A program made the translations under genes and the position numbers. From contig NC_065576.1 of NCBI RefSeq assembly GCF_937616625.2, positions 15,316,501 to 15,380,500 of the forward strand: a DNA stretch of 64,000 bases, read 5' to 3'. The notes under the pieces are model-generated. The model saw nothing but the letters and a program-made list of their open reading frames with translations. It was not told the DNA's origin and made no database searches. The stretch's first letter is position 1. The number at the start of each line of letters is the position of its first letter. This document shows, piece by piece, positions 35,090 through 46,214 of the stretch. Source of the DNA: Mercurialis annua (Eukaryota > Streptophyta > Magnoliopsida > Malpighiales > Euphorbiaceae).

Positions 35090-37582
35090 TGTAATACCCC
35101 AAAATATTTAAGTATTTAATTGGACCATGTGTCCAGTACTGATTCGCCAGGGTGGCGATATCGAAAATAATTTCCAAGTAATTATGCGGAATTTAATATC
35201 ATATTCCAATTCTAAGGTTGGAATTTAAATTAAAAGAAAAAATGTCAAAAAAGTCCCGAACTAGAGTTCAGGGACTAAAGTGGTAATTTAACCATATAAA
35301 TCTCGAAATAAAAATTATTTCGCCAAGGTCCGCGAAATGTTTTATAACATATGTGGTAAAAGTTTCGGGTCAATCTGAGACCTTTTAAAATTTGGACGCG
35401 GATGCGTTTTCGGCTAAATTGCAATTTTTGAAAAGTTCAAGGACCAAATTGTAAATTAGCCAATTCAACTTCGAGAATAACAATTAAAAAATTAGTGACG
35501 GAAAATAATAATTTTTAGTTAGTATTATTTATTTAGATATAAATAATACGTAAGTAATTGAGTTAAAAGAATAATTTAACTGTTTGGTTAAATTAGAAAG
35601 TTTAAAAGAGAAATGGTTAAAGTTAAAAAATTGAAGGATTAAACTGGCTAATTAGCAAAGCTATATGTGAAGGAAATGAAGGAATCAGATGGGAGAAGAA
35701 GGTTACAGAAAGAACGAGAGAAATTTGACGATTAATTACGATCTGCCGTCGTTTCTCGTCAAAATCGAGCGTTCTTTATATCGATTCGTTTAGAATTCGA
35801 TTCTCTATCATCGTTAAGCTTCAAATCAAGGTAAGCTTGACGTTTTTGTTGCGAGAATTAGTAATTAAGGGTTATTTCGTTTTAACGAATTAAATGGATT
35901 GAAATCGCGTTTCTATTATCAATTTTGATGAATTTGGAGTTGAGTTTATGTTAAATTGAGATAGGAGCATGACAGAATCAAGTTTTACCACGTCAGAATG
36001 CCCGTAATTGGATTCTGGGATGTGTGCGATAGATCGCACACAAAAGTGTGCGGGGGCACACAATTGTGTGCGGCCGCACACAAAAGTGTGCGGGCGCACA
36101 CCAGGTTATGCGCGCGCACAGAGATAGCCAACATTTTGAGCATTTCCGCCCTGTTTTGACCTAGTTTTCCGACTTTAAATACGTCGGACATTGAAAAAGG
36201 AAACATAGACCCCGAAAACATAAAATTTGAATATCGAACATGACGTGTTCGATTAGGGTTTCGAGGTATAAGGAACCTATGATTGAAAATCGATTAACAA
36301 GAGATATAACAAGTATCTCGACTAAGTATTAAAAACACGATCAAAGTTAAAGGACGTATTTAGAATAAGATCGTGTAAATCTAAGTTTATAACTTAGGAT
36401 TTTAGTACTAAGCCTACGTTTATGGAATAAACGTACAGGTAACTCGACTAAGTAACTGACGTATCGACGAGCTACCAGGCCGATGAGCTGGAATAGCTGT
36501 GTGATCAAACGACGCATGGAAGTTCATGGGATCTTTATATTATTATTATTCGAAAAGCGGTCACTGTGAGTGGCAATTTACATTCGCGTATTATTATTAT
36601 AAAAGTTATTTTCACATATTATGAATATTAATATTAATACATCGCATTTATATGATTTGTTTGTATGAGATATTATGTTTGATGAATTAGATTATATAAA
36701 TGTCATTATATTCATTGTTTGAATATGAGTAGCTAGTATGAGATCTATATAAATCAATTACCTATTGAGTGTCAATAGGCTATGAGATTACCAGTGAGTC
36801 AGTCTAGCGTGTCTAGATTGTCTATAAGATTACGAAATGCGCTTACGATAAGAGTGCGATACAAGAGTGACTCGGTTAAAATAACCTGAGCCCCACGAGA
36901 GTGAACTCGGTTAAGTAACCTGAGCCCCGTATCTAGTGGGTTGGACCCACCTGTGAGTTGGACTCACACTTTGGAATTAAGAGATTGGTCGCGACTGACG
37001 TGGTTGAGTGTAAACACTCCCGGGTCGGACCATTTGGATCAAGTTGATTCGATTATATATTTTTAGTAAATCAAGGATTAGAGTTTCGATAGAGTCTGTT
37101 ACTTAGGAATGTTTGCCGTGTGCTTATATCATGTATGGAATTTACATACGTATTAAGCATGCGATGCTATATTACGATAATACCATGAGTAACTTGCAAA
37201 CCCACTCAGTATTTCCCCAAATACTGACCCCTCACTCTGATGTTTGCAGGTAGTCTGAGTCGGATCAGATAAACCACCTTCATTGTGCCAGAAGTCGTCG
37301 GACTTGCACAAGTATGAGTTTCTAGAGCTGCAGTAGTCAGTAGGTGTCAATATATGATTGGTGAATTGATTTCAAATAATTAGTTTTGAATGTAAACTCT
37401 AATATAATACTTTAATATCTATAAATGTATTTTCTACAAGAGTTTTTCTGAAAATGTTTTATATATAATATTATACTTTCATTTGCGAAAAATTATTAGT
37501 GGTTTTAGGCTTACTACGGGTTTCGGAACTACCACTCCCATTCCCTAGCGCCAGTCTCGGCTCAATAATTTGGATCGTGACA
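35090..37582 (+). repeat. 3' LTR of the LTR-B element (complete, 2493 bp)
   Basis: It starts TGTAATACCCCAAAATATTT and ends GGCTCAATAATTTGGATCGTGACA (TG...CA). It has the same palindromic block at 36021-36121, with five units. This is the reference copy for the family; relatives lie at 10337-11257, in the split solo LTR (18088-49635) and at 50834-53363. Confidence 0.9.
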
Positions 37583-38717
37583 ATATATAAGAGAATAAAT
37601 TTAGAATTAGAAGTAATAGGAAAGTCATATTTTTCGTATTAGAATTTAGAATAGGATTGTTCTATTAGAAATATGGATAACTTCAAGAACAAAAAGGAGT
37701 TTGATTTGAAAAGTCAATAAGGATTTCTATTTTCTCTACCACACAAAAAGTAGTCCTAAATTTTAATTTCTCTCTCCCACGTTTTTTGTTTACAAATTCC
37801 CACAAAACTCTACTACTAGACTCACAATATAATAATAATAATAAAATAACAAAATCACATTATTATTTTTCTCTCTCTTTAAGTCTACCATCTTCATCTT
37901 TTTCCTTAAGTTTCTTCCTCCTTCACACTTCATCCTTCTGCAACTGATTCTCTTTTTCTTCTTAAACAAAATCTATGAAGCTATGTATTAATAATTTGCT
38001 GTTTTGTGCTTTTCTCTCCTTTTTTCGCGAAAATTGTATAAAAAATTATGAAACTTTATCCGAATCGGATGTATCGTCCGAGTCAACCGAGTCAACCGAG
38101 TCGCCACCGATTCTAACGATTCTGGACCGATTCTGGGTTACTTTCGGTTCACCCTATAGATCCGCATCGTTTTAGCTCTGACTCGACTCGACTCGTACGA
38201 GTCGACTCGTGACTCGTACGAGTCTAATAAAGTGGCCGCGAGCAACCTCTTAATCCTAAAGTGTGGGTCCAACCCACTAGATACGGGGCTCATGTTATTT
38301 TAACCAAGTTCTCTCTCGTATCACATTCATATATCCAACTTCGAAATTCATATTCATAATCAAATTTACAGCTGTAATAGATCAAAACTGGTGATCACCC
38401 AGTCCTATTGTCTCCTAATAGGTAGCACGTTCCATCAGATCAATACTGGTTTCAAAACCAAACATATACATATTTCATGTAAAAACATTGCATTGAAAGC
38501 ATTCAGTTCAAACGTACGCAATATAAAATATTTGCTTGTGTAAATACTTTAAAAGTAAATTATATAAACTCACAGTGACCGCTTATATCCAAAAACATCA
38601 CGTTAAACAAAACTCGTTAAGCTTCACGAGCTTCCCGTCCGGTAACTGGTTGTCTCGCCGGATCTAGGAATCAAACAAACATAACTCGAGTAAGAGTCTA
38701 ACTCTAGAGACATTCTA

Positions 38718-41428
38718 TGTCACACCCGTACTCTAACGTTAGATTATGCATTTAGTAAACGTTCATTATCATGCATTAATATGGTAGAAACTATTTAGCA
38801 TGTCAATTAATTAGTTTGAAAATTAGTAGGACTCAATTGAACTGAAAGTTTGACGATAAGTTAATTAAACTAATTCGAATGAAAACAATATAAGGTTAGG
38901 GACTAAAGGTGGAATAAAAGAACACATAAAGGACTTAATGTTCATTTGTTCTCTTATGGTTATCATGTGAATATGAAATTACAATTATATCCTTAAAAGA
39001 ATTGATGTGTCAAAACTAAGTCTAATAGCCTTATGTAAATTGTAACTTGATATATATTATAACTAAAGGGAGCAAATTCGAAATATTTCCTTCCTAAAAT
39101 TATTTCAGAAACCTAAACCTAAAATCTTCATGTTCTAAGGCTGTAGGAAGAGTGGAAAACCTAATTGGTAAGTTTCTTTATCCATTTGTGTCCTTAGGAT
39201 GAAGTATAGCACTTTGTTGCCTTATTCTGTTTTATTCCAGAAATTTTATCCTTGGTATTTTGAACGTAAGTCGAGTTTTATAGCTCCAAATTACGAAATT
39301 CTTGATTCCACAGAAACTTTAGTGTGTCTTCTACAACTTTTGTTCTTTGAGTTTGATCTGATTCTGTCATTTTGATATCTAAAACGACCGCGAGATTTTA
39401 TTGCTTCAACTGTGAAGACAGTCTGAGCACACCTCACTAAAACTGGAATAACTCATTTCTTATATTTTGAAATCATGAAATTCTTTTTGATTTGGATTCT
39501 AGACTCAAGGGGCTAAAAGTTTACAGAAGGGTTTGTTAAAATTCTGTCTATACTATTCACAGGACATGTTTGAATAGAGGCTTAATGTTCTGCCTACTAA
39601 GGCAGATTTGGTACTAAGTTTATAATCATGCATAAATCATATAGAAATACATTTTTAGGATCTAAATTTAGGTCAAATAACTATTAGATATATGTATAAG
39701 TATGTATATGTGATTGTGATGGTGTTTTCTGATTTACATGACTCATTTAGGTGCTCGTTTTGGCAACGACGGTGCAAGTAGAAAGTAAGGCAGCTTTTGA
39801 CGATATTTTGGACTAGTTTGGTTGTTGTGTGGTGAGTAGATATACTAGCCCTTGCTACTGAAATCAATATGCTATTTTGATATTCAAAATGTCAAGGTTT
39901 ATTGTGTTTTAAATGGTTGTTTTGGAATGCACGAAAGGTGTTCGATGAAATGCCTTGTTTAAATATTTCAAATACTACCTTTGGAAAATGTTGTATCAAA
40001 TGAAAGAAGTTTTGAATTGAATCTATATAATTGTTTGATTTTAGTAAAGCTTTGATGCTTTTGATATAATGAGTATTTGTTTATGAATGTGTAATACCTT
40101 CGGAAATTCAATAATCATTTGATTTGGTTAAGTTTTGAATGAGAATTTGAAATGGTTTTACTATTGACTTGTATTGCGTTTTGATGCAATGATTTGAGAT
40201 TTTTTTTATATGATATGCTTACTCTGTAATGGTACATATTTGGGTGGTGCTGAGTTGTGATATGCACCTGGTTATGTGCTGAGTTAGTTATATGCACATG
40301 TGAGATATTGTGAGTGTCTATGAGCATTTGACACAGGCCACTTGATTGATGGTCAGTGAAGGGAGAAGGGCTGAGCCGTGCTAATGATGGAGAAGGGTTA
40401 GCCATCAAGTGTTCCTAGATATGTTGGTTAGACTGTAGATCAGTGTTGTGTTCCTGATTACAGGTCTATGGTTATATTATTGTTACAGGGTAATATATCA
40501 ATGTTATAATTGATGATTGATACGAACTACATTTTATATTTGAAGTGAAATTGTTTTGATATCGTTTATATTTGTAAATGGTTTCGTGATGAACATTACA
40601 AGTATTTTTCTTGTTGTATTGAACTGTTTTCTATTATTCGTTATTATATGATATACTTACTTTAAGTATATAAATGTTTTATGCTTGTTATGTCTATTCA
40701 CTGAGCTTTCGCTCATTTTAGTTGTTTTAAAACCTTTTCAGTTAGCAAGACAATCTACAATACAGTTGACTAGAGAGGGAGTTGGGCTTAGAGTTTGGGC
40801 TTGAGACATAGAGGTTGGCCACATCTCCGAGTTTAGAGATGCCTTGATGTTTTTGTTTGAGAATAAACTTATTTGTACCTAAATATATATTTTTAATTAT
40901 ATGTATAAAAGTTTGTAACAATACTTAGTTTTCATGCAGTGGTTTAATTAAAAGGCTTAATACATAGTTTGACCCCTGAACTTGTACCCTTTTACCCATC
41001 TAACCTCTAAACTTAACGTCTCACCTATCGAACCTCTGAACTTGTTAAATAATCCGATTTGACCCCTGAACTTGATAAATTTGTAAATATTGAACCCTTC
41101 GTGTCCACCTGTCACTTGAAACATTCTAGAAGAAATTGTGTACGGAGGGGTTCAATGTTTACGTATTTATCAAGTTCGGGGGTCAAATCGGGTTATTTAA
41201 CAAGTTCAGGAGTTCGATAGGTGAGACGTTAAGTTTAGAGGTTAGATGGATAAAAGGGTACAAGTTCAAAGGTCAAACTATGTATTCAGCCTTAATTAAA
41301 ATGCTGTATAAAAGGTTTTTATGTATTTGTGGTTAATTATTTATAGAACATGTTTTAAAATGTTGATTTGGAAATAAATTTATTTTAAATAACCGTCAAT
41401 CTCGTGCTAAGTAAGGCGAGGTATGACA
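38718..41428 (+). repeat. 5' LTR of the Tekay element, carrying a TIR element
   Basis: 2711 bp, TGTCACACCCG...GGTATGACA. Without the inserted element and its 10-bp duplication it is 2363 bp, against 2364 for the 3' LTR. Confidence 0.95.
40954..41291. mobile_element. Long-TIR element TIR-6 inside the Tekay 5' LTR
   Basis: A 338-bp element starting GGCTTAATACATAGTTTGAC with an inverted end, arms about 140-150 bp each. It is flanked by a perfect 10-bp duplication TTAATTAAAA (40944-40953 and 41292-41301). The 3' LTR has the intact empty site with one copy of that sequence (48442-48451). It is Mutator-like by target duplication and end sequence and has no coding capacity. Confidence 0.95.
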
Positions 41429-41507
41429 ATTTTGGTATCAGAGCTTCGGTTTGATGGTCCTGTAGACTCTTCACTTTGGTTTTTGATATTTTATTGATTA
41501 TAGGACC

Positions 41508-44500
41508 ATGGAAGCTCAAGGTCGTGGAGATAGGGTTTCTCAACGTGAGAATGTTGGCCAACAGGGAAGGAATGTAGAGGATGAAGCAGAGTCTAGGGGT
41601 AGTACTGATCATGAATTAGAGTCTGAGGCTAGGGCTCATGTAGTTAATCAACCAGTACCTCCTGTACCCCCAGCTGTACCAATCCTACAGCTAGATCCTG
41701 CTATCTTAGCACAAACCATCATTGCTACTCTACAAGCTCAAGACACAAGAAGAAAACCTGGGGATATCATTGAACATGCTAAAAAGTGTGGAGCATTTGA
41801 TTTTCATGGCTCCATTGATTCCAAAGAAGCAGATAGATGGCTTAGAGCTACAGATAAGTCTTTTAATACTTTAGAGTTGACAGATGTGCAGAAGGTCAGT
41901 AATGTTTATGGCTTGCTACATGATACAGCAGATGCATGGTTTGCTAGGATCAGATTGCTATTAGGAGATCAGTTGACCTGGGAGATATTCAAGACTGAGT
42001 TTCGCAGGGAGTATTTAACTAACGCATACAATGCAGAAAGGCAGAATGAGTTTATTGCTCTAAAGCAGGGTTCAATGACAGTGCGGGAATACATCGATAA
42101 ATTTGAAGAACTTTACAAGTTTGCATCAGAAATCTTTCCTACAGAAGCTCAAAAATGTTACAGATTCAAAGAGGGGCTGCAAACTGTTTTGAAGAATGAA
42201 CTATCATTGTATGAGGGAACACAGTTTAGAGGCTGGGTAGAGAAGGCGATAGAAAAAGAAAAGCTGAGAGAAGAGCTTGAACAAGAGAGTAAACAAAAAG
42301 CTTCTGTTTGGACTGGAAAACAAGGGGGATTTAATAAGGGAACTAGCTCATTTCAACAAAGAAAATCAGACATTGGAGGATCTAGAGGTAACAGAATACC
42401 CTGGTCTTGGTCTGGTTCACAGAGACCTCAGTCACATGATAGCAATTTCTCAGCGAGACAACCAGCATCTAGTGTTGGCAGAGTGGCTAGCAAGAAGAGA
42501 TCTATAACTTGCTTTGAATGTGGTGGCATGGGACATATTAGGAGGGATTGTCCTAGTATGGCACAGTTTAGCTCAGGTCGTGGCAGAGGTTTTCAAGGTA
42601 CTGCAAATAGAGGTGGTCGAACGTCAGGCTTTGATAGAGGTTCAGGTCGAGGTTCTGGCTTTAATGCGAATAAGGAAGGCGGAGCCTCAACTTCAGCACA
42701 ACCTATGCAAGGTACCCAAACTAATAAACCTGCTGTACAACCTAGAGTATTTGCTTTGACTCAACAAGAGGCAGCGGCTTCTCCAGATGTTATTTCTGGT
42801 AGGTTAACTATCTTTGGTAGGGATGCTTATGTTTTAATTGACCCTGGTGCAACACATTCTTTCATTGTGTCATCATTCATATCATGCATACCTCGAGACA
42901 AGAGTGTGATGAACCATGCTTTAGTGGTAGATTTGCCAGTGGGTCAGTCAGTAGTTTGCCAGCATGTTTATAAAGATTGTGAGATACAGATTGAGGATCA
43001 TAAGTTTGAGGTAGATTTAGTTCCTTTAGCACTTCAGATGTTTGATGTTATACTTGGTATGGATGTTTTATCCAAATACAAAGCAGTTGTTGACTGTTAT
43101 AGAAAGAGGGTGCATTTTCAATTACCAGAACATGGTGAAGTTGTATTCAAAGGTGAGAAAAGTTCAGAACACTATGGAATGGTATCATCTTTAACTGCTA
43201 GAAGAATGTTGAAGAAGGGTTGTGAAGCATACTTGGCATATGTTATAGATACAGAAAAAGAAGGGGTAAAACTTGAAAATATTCATGTTGTGAATGAATT
43301 TGCTGATGTATTTCCTGATGATCTACCAGGCTTACCACCAGATAGAGAGACTGAATTTAGTGTTGATTTGCAACCAGGCACTAACCCTATTTCTCAAGCT
43401 CCGTATAGAATGGCACCGGCTGAATTGAAAGAACTAAAGGTGCAGTTGCAAGAATTGCTTGATAAAGGTTACATTAGACCTAGTTTTTCACCTTGGGGAG
43501 CTCCAGTGTTATTTGTGAAAAAGAAAGATGGAACTATGAGATTGTGTATTGATTACAGACAACTAAACAAGGTTACAATTCGCAACAAGTATCCATTGCC
43601 TCGAATAGATGACTTATTTGATCAACTACAAGGAGCTAGAGTATTCTCCAAGATTGACTTGAGATCTGGTTATCATCAATTAAAGATCAAGAATCCAGAT
43701 ATTCCTAAGACTGCATTTAGGACTCGATATGGTCACTATGAATTCCTTGTTATGCCATTCGGGTTAACTAATGCTCCAGCTGCTTTCATGGATTTGATGA
43801 ACAGAGTTTTCAAGCCTTATTTAGATAGCTTTGTGATTGTATTCATCGATGATATCTTAGTGTACTCTAGATCTGAGGAGGAGCATGCAGAACACTTAAG
43901 ACTTGTTTTGCAGACTTTAAGAGAAAAACAGTTGTACGCCAAGTTTAGCAAGTGTGAGTTCTGGTTAGAGAAAGTTGTATTTCTTGGCCATGTTATCTCA
44001 GCAGAGGGAATTTATGTTGATCCTAAAAAGGTGGAAGCTATAATTAACTGGAATTCTCCGAGTAATGTACATGAGGTACGCAGTTTTCTAGGTTTGGCTG
44101 GTTATTACAGACGGTTTGTGAAAGACTTTTCTATTATTGCCTCACCATTAACAAAGCTACTAAGAAAAGATGTGAAATTTGTGTGGAGTCAACAATGTCA
44201 GGATAGCTTTGATGCTTTGAAGGATTGTTTAACTTCAGCTTCAGTTTTAACACTTCCAGTTACAGATTTGGGGTATGTTGTATATAGTGATGCTTCCAAG
44301 AATGGGTTGGGTTGTGTATTGATGCAGCAGGGAAAGGTAATTGCTTATGCTTCAAGGCAGTTAAGACCACATGAATTGAATTATCCTACACATGATTTAG
44401 AACTTGCAGCAGTGATATTTGCTTTGAAGATATGGAGACATTACCTATATGGCGAGAAATGTCTTATCTACACTGATCATAAAAGTTTGAAGTACATACT

Positions 44501-46175
44501 GAGTCAGAAAGAACTGAATCTGAGACAAAGAAGATGGATAGAACTTCTGAAAGATTATGATCTTACTATTGAGTATCACCCTGGAAAAGCTAACATAGTA
44601 GCTGATGCCCTTAGCAGGAAATCTTCAGGTAATTTGTTTTATATCAACACCGTAAGGATTCCATTATTGCTTGAACTGAGAAGACTTAATGTAGAATTAA
44701 GTGAAAGTGAAAATGGAGCTTTATTAGCTACTTTGAAGGTTCTTCCTATTTTGATTGAAAGAATTAGGGATGCTCAGAATGAAGATGACAAATTAGTGAA
44801 AATAAAGGGTGAAGTTCAACAAGATAACATAAATGATTTCAAAGTTTCTGATGATGGCACTCTACTATACAAGGGTAGATTATGTGTTCCTAATATTGAT
44901 ATATTAAAAAGAGAAATAATGGAGGAAGCACACAATTCAGCATATGCTATGCATCCGGGGAGTACAAAAATGTATCATACATTGAAAGAAAACTACTGGT
45001 GGTCGGGAATGAAGAAAGAAATTGCAGAATTTGTGTCTAAATGTTTAACGTGCCAGCAAGTTAAAGCAGAGCACCAGCATCCAGCGGGTTTGCTACAACC
45101 ACTTTCTATTCCTGAATGGAAATGGGAACATGTGACAATGGATTTTGTTGTTGGGTTACCTAGGACTCAACAGGGACATGATGCGATATGGATTATTGTT
45201 GATAGACTAACAAAATCAGCACATTTTCTTCCTATAAAGGTAAACTATCCTCTTGATAAACTTGCTGAAATTTACACTAGGGAGATAGTTAGACTGCATG
45301 GTGTTCCATATTCTATTGTGTCTGATAGGGATCCGAGATTTACATCGAGGTTTTGGCAAAGCTTACAATTAGCTTTGGGTACTAAACTGAAATTCAGTAC
45401 AGCGTTTCACCCTCAGACAGATGGGCAATCAGAACGGACTATTCAAACTTTAGAGGATATGTTGCGTGCATGCATGATTGAATTTCAGGGTAGTTGGGAT
45501 AAATATGTGCCACTCATGGAGTTTGCATACAACAATAGCTATCATTCTAGTTTGGGAATGGCTCCTTATGAAGCATTATATGGTAGAAAGTGCAGAACAC
45601 CAGTGTGTTGGGATGAAATTGGGGAAAAACAGTTAATAGGCCCAGAAATTGTTCAAATCACTACCGAAAAAGTACAATTAATCAGAGATCGCCTCAAGGA
45701 ATCCCAAGATAGACAAAAGAGCTATGCTGATTTGAAGAGGAAGTCGATTGAGTATAGTGTGGGTGATAAAGTGTTTCTCAAGATCTCGCCATGGAAAGGG
45801 ATATTAAGATTTGGCAAGCGAGGGAAACTAAGTCCAAGGTTCATTGGTCCATATGAAGTAATTGAAAAGATTGGTCCAGTAGCTTATAGGTTAGCCTTAC
45901 CTCCAGAGTTATCGCAGATTTATAACGTCTTTCATGTTTCAATGTTGCGGAGATACATGAGTGATCCTAGTCACGTCTTACAGGTTCAGCCTATAGAGTT
46001 AAAAGATGATTTGTCATATGAAGAAGAACCAGTTGCTATTTTAGCAAAGGAAGATAAAGAGTTAAGAAATAAGGTTATTCCTCTAGTAAAAGTATTGTGG
46101 AAACATCACGGAAGTGAGGAAGCAACTTGGGAACGAGAGGAAGATATGAGAAATAGATACCCTCATCTATTCTAG
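41508..46175 (+). CDS. Chromovirus gag-pol polyprotein (1555 aa), uninterrupted
   Basis: Domains in order: gag ([20 protein letters not shown] near 170); zinc knuckle [14 protein letters not shown] with Cys335, Cys338, His343, Cys348; aspartic protease with [10 protein letters not shown] (Asp445, the common plant D-P-G-A form); reverse transcriptase with FIDDIL (Asp781-Asp782); RNase H with [10 protein letters not shown] (Asp928); integrase HHCC finger (HPGSTKMYH ... CLTCQQ) and catalytic core (MDFVVGLP, Asp1212; [22 protein letters not shown]); and a C-terminal chromodomain ([25 protein letters not shown]). The chromodomain and LTR size place it in the Tekay/Del chromoviruses. No stop or frameshift was seen, so it may still be competent. 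The start is the first Met after the primer site. Confidence 0.97.
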   Translation: MEAQGRGDRVSQRENVGQQGRNVEDEAESRGSTDHELESEARAHVVNQPVPPVPPAVPILQLDPAILAQTIIATLQAQDTRRKPGDIIEHAKKCGAFDFHGSIDSKEADRWLRATDKSFNTLELTDVQKVSNVYGLLHDTADAWFARIRLLLGDQLTWEIFKTEFRREYLTNAYNAERQNEFIALKQGSMTVREYIDKFEELYKFASEIFPTEAQKCYRFKEGLQTVLKNELSLYEGTQFRGWVEKAIEKEKLREELEQESKQKASVWTGKQGGFNKGTSSFQQRKSDIGGSRGNRIPWSWSGSQRPQSHDSNFSARQPASSVGRVASKKRSITCFECGGMGHIRRDCPSMAQFSSGRGRGFQGTANRGGRTSGFDRGSGRGSGFNANKEGGASTSAQPMQGTQTNKPAVQPRVFALTQQEAAASPDVISGRLTIFGRDAYVLIDPGATHSFIVSSFISCIPRDKSVMNHALVVDLPVGQSVVCQHVYKDCEIQIEDHKFEVDLVPLALQMFDVILGMDVLSKYKAVVDCYRKRVHFQLPEHGEVVFKGEKSSEHYGMVSSLTARRMLKKGCEAYLAYVIDTEKEGVKLENIHVVNEFADVFPDDLPGLPPDRETEFSVDLQPGTNPISQAPYRMAPAELKELKVQLQELLDKGYIRPSFSPWGAPVLFVKKKDGTMRLCIDYRQLNKVTIRNKYPLPRIDDLFDQLQGARVFSKIDLRSGYHQLKIKNPDIPKTAFRTRYGHYEFLVMPFGLTNAPAAFMDLMNRVFKPYLDSFVIVFIDDILVYSRSEEEHAEHLRLVLQTLREKQLYAKFSKCEFWLEKVVFLGHVISAEGIYVDPKKVEAIINWNSPSNVHEVRSFLGLAGYYRRFVKDFSIIASPLTKLLRKDVKFVWSQQCQDSFDALKDCLTSASVLTLPVTDLGYVVYSDASKNGLGCVLMQQGKVIAYASRQLRPHELNYPTHDLELAAVIFALKIWRHYLYGEKCLIYTDHKSLKYILSQKELNLRQRRWIELLKDYDLTIEYHPGKANIVADALSRKSSGNLFYINTVRIPLLLELRRLNVELSESENGALLATLKVLPILIERIRDAQNEDDKLVKIKGEVQQDNINDFKVSDDGTLLYKGRLCVPNIDILKREIMEEAHNSAYAMHPGSTKMYHTLKENYWWSGMKKEIAEFVSKCLTCQQVKAEHQHPAGLLQPLSIPEWKWEHVTMDFVVGLPRTQQGHDAIWIIVDRLTKSAHFLPIKVNYPLDKLAEIYTREIVRLHGVPYSIVSDRDPRFTSRFWQSLQLALGTKLKFSTAFHPQTDGQSERTIQTLEDMLRACMIEFQGSWDKYVPLMEFAYNNSYHSSLGMAPYEALYGRKCRTPVCWDEIGEKQLIGPEIVQITTEKVQLIRDRLKESQDRQKSYADLKRKSIEYSVGDKVFLKISPWKGILRFGKRGKLSPRFIGPYEVIEKIGPVAYRLALPPELSQIYNVFHVSMLRRYMSDPSHVLQVQPIELKDDLSYEEEPVAILAKEDKELRNKVIPLVKVLWKHHGSEEATWEREEDMRNRYPHLF

Positions 46176-46214
46176 CTTAATTTCGAGGACGAAATTTCCT
46201 AAGGTGGGGAGGAT

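Larger units (their letters stand above)
21782..37582 (+). mobile_element. LTR-B element (plus), internally deleted, inserted in hAT-2
   Basis: It is flanked by a perfect 5-bp duplication ATATA (21777-21781 and 37583-37587). The 5' LTR (21782-22212 continuing 32578-34230) lost its last ~460 bp; the 3' LTR (35090-37582, 2493 bp) is complete, TGTAATACCCC...GGATCGTGACA. Only about 0.75 kb of internal DNA remains, ending in TTCGAGGACGAA and a polypurine tract ATAAGGGGGGAAGAA at about 35075-35088. That ending resembles the Tekay end at 46182-46213, so LTR-B is probably a chromovirus relative. There is no coding sequence, so it cannot move on its own. Confidence 0.85.
18826..38234 (-). mobile_element. 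Second hAT transposon (hAT-2, DUF659 type), inserted in the solo LTR
   Basis: LTR-B sequence runs up to 18825 and resumes at 38235, with the 8-bp duplication GCCGCGAC (18818-18825) and GCCGCGAG (38235-38242), one mismatch. The left end reads CATAGTTGTCAAATCGAG and is followed by GACTCGTGAATC-like text. The right end, read inward, starts CACTTTATTAGACTCGTACG, so the terminal repeats are weak. Without the LTR-B element at 21782-37582 the length is about 3.6 kb. The transposase gene runs on the minus strand. Confidence 0.75.

Noticed and set aside
40115..40408. Minus-strand frames in both Tekay LTRs (39673-39867, 40115-40408, 47170-47364, 47658-47906)
   Set aside because: They recur only because the LTRs are near-identical. 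They lack domains and lie antisense in non-coding LTR DNA.
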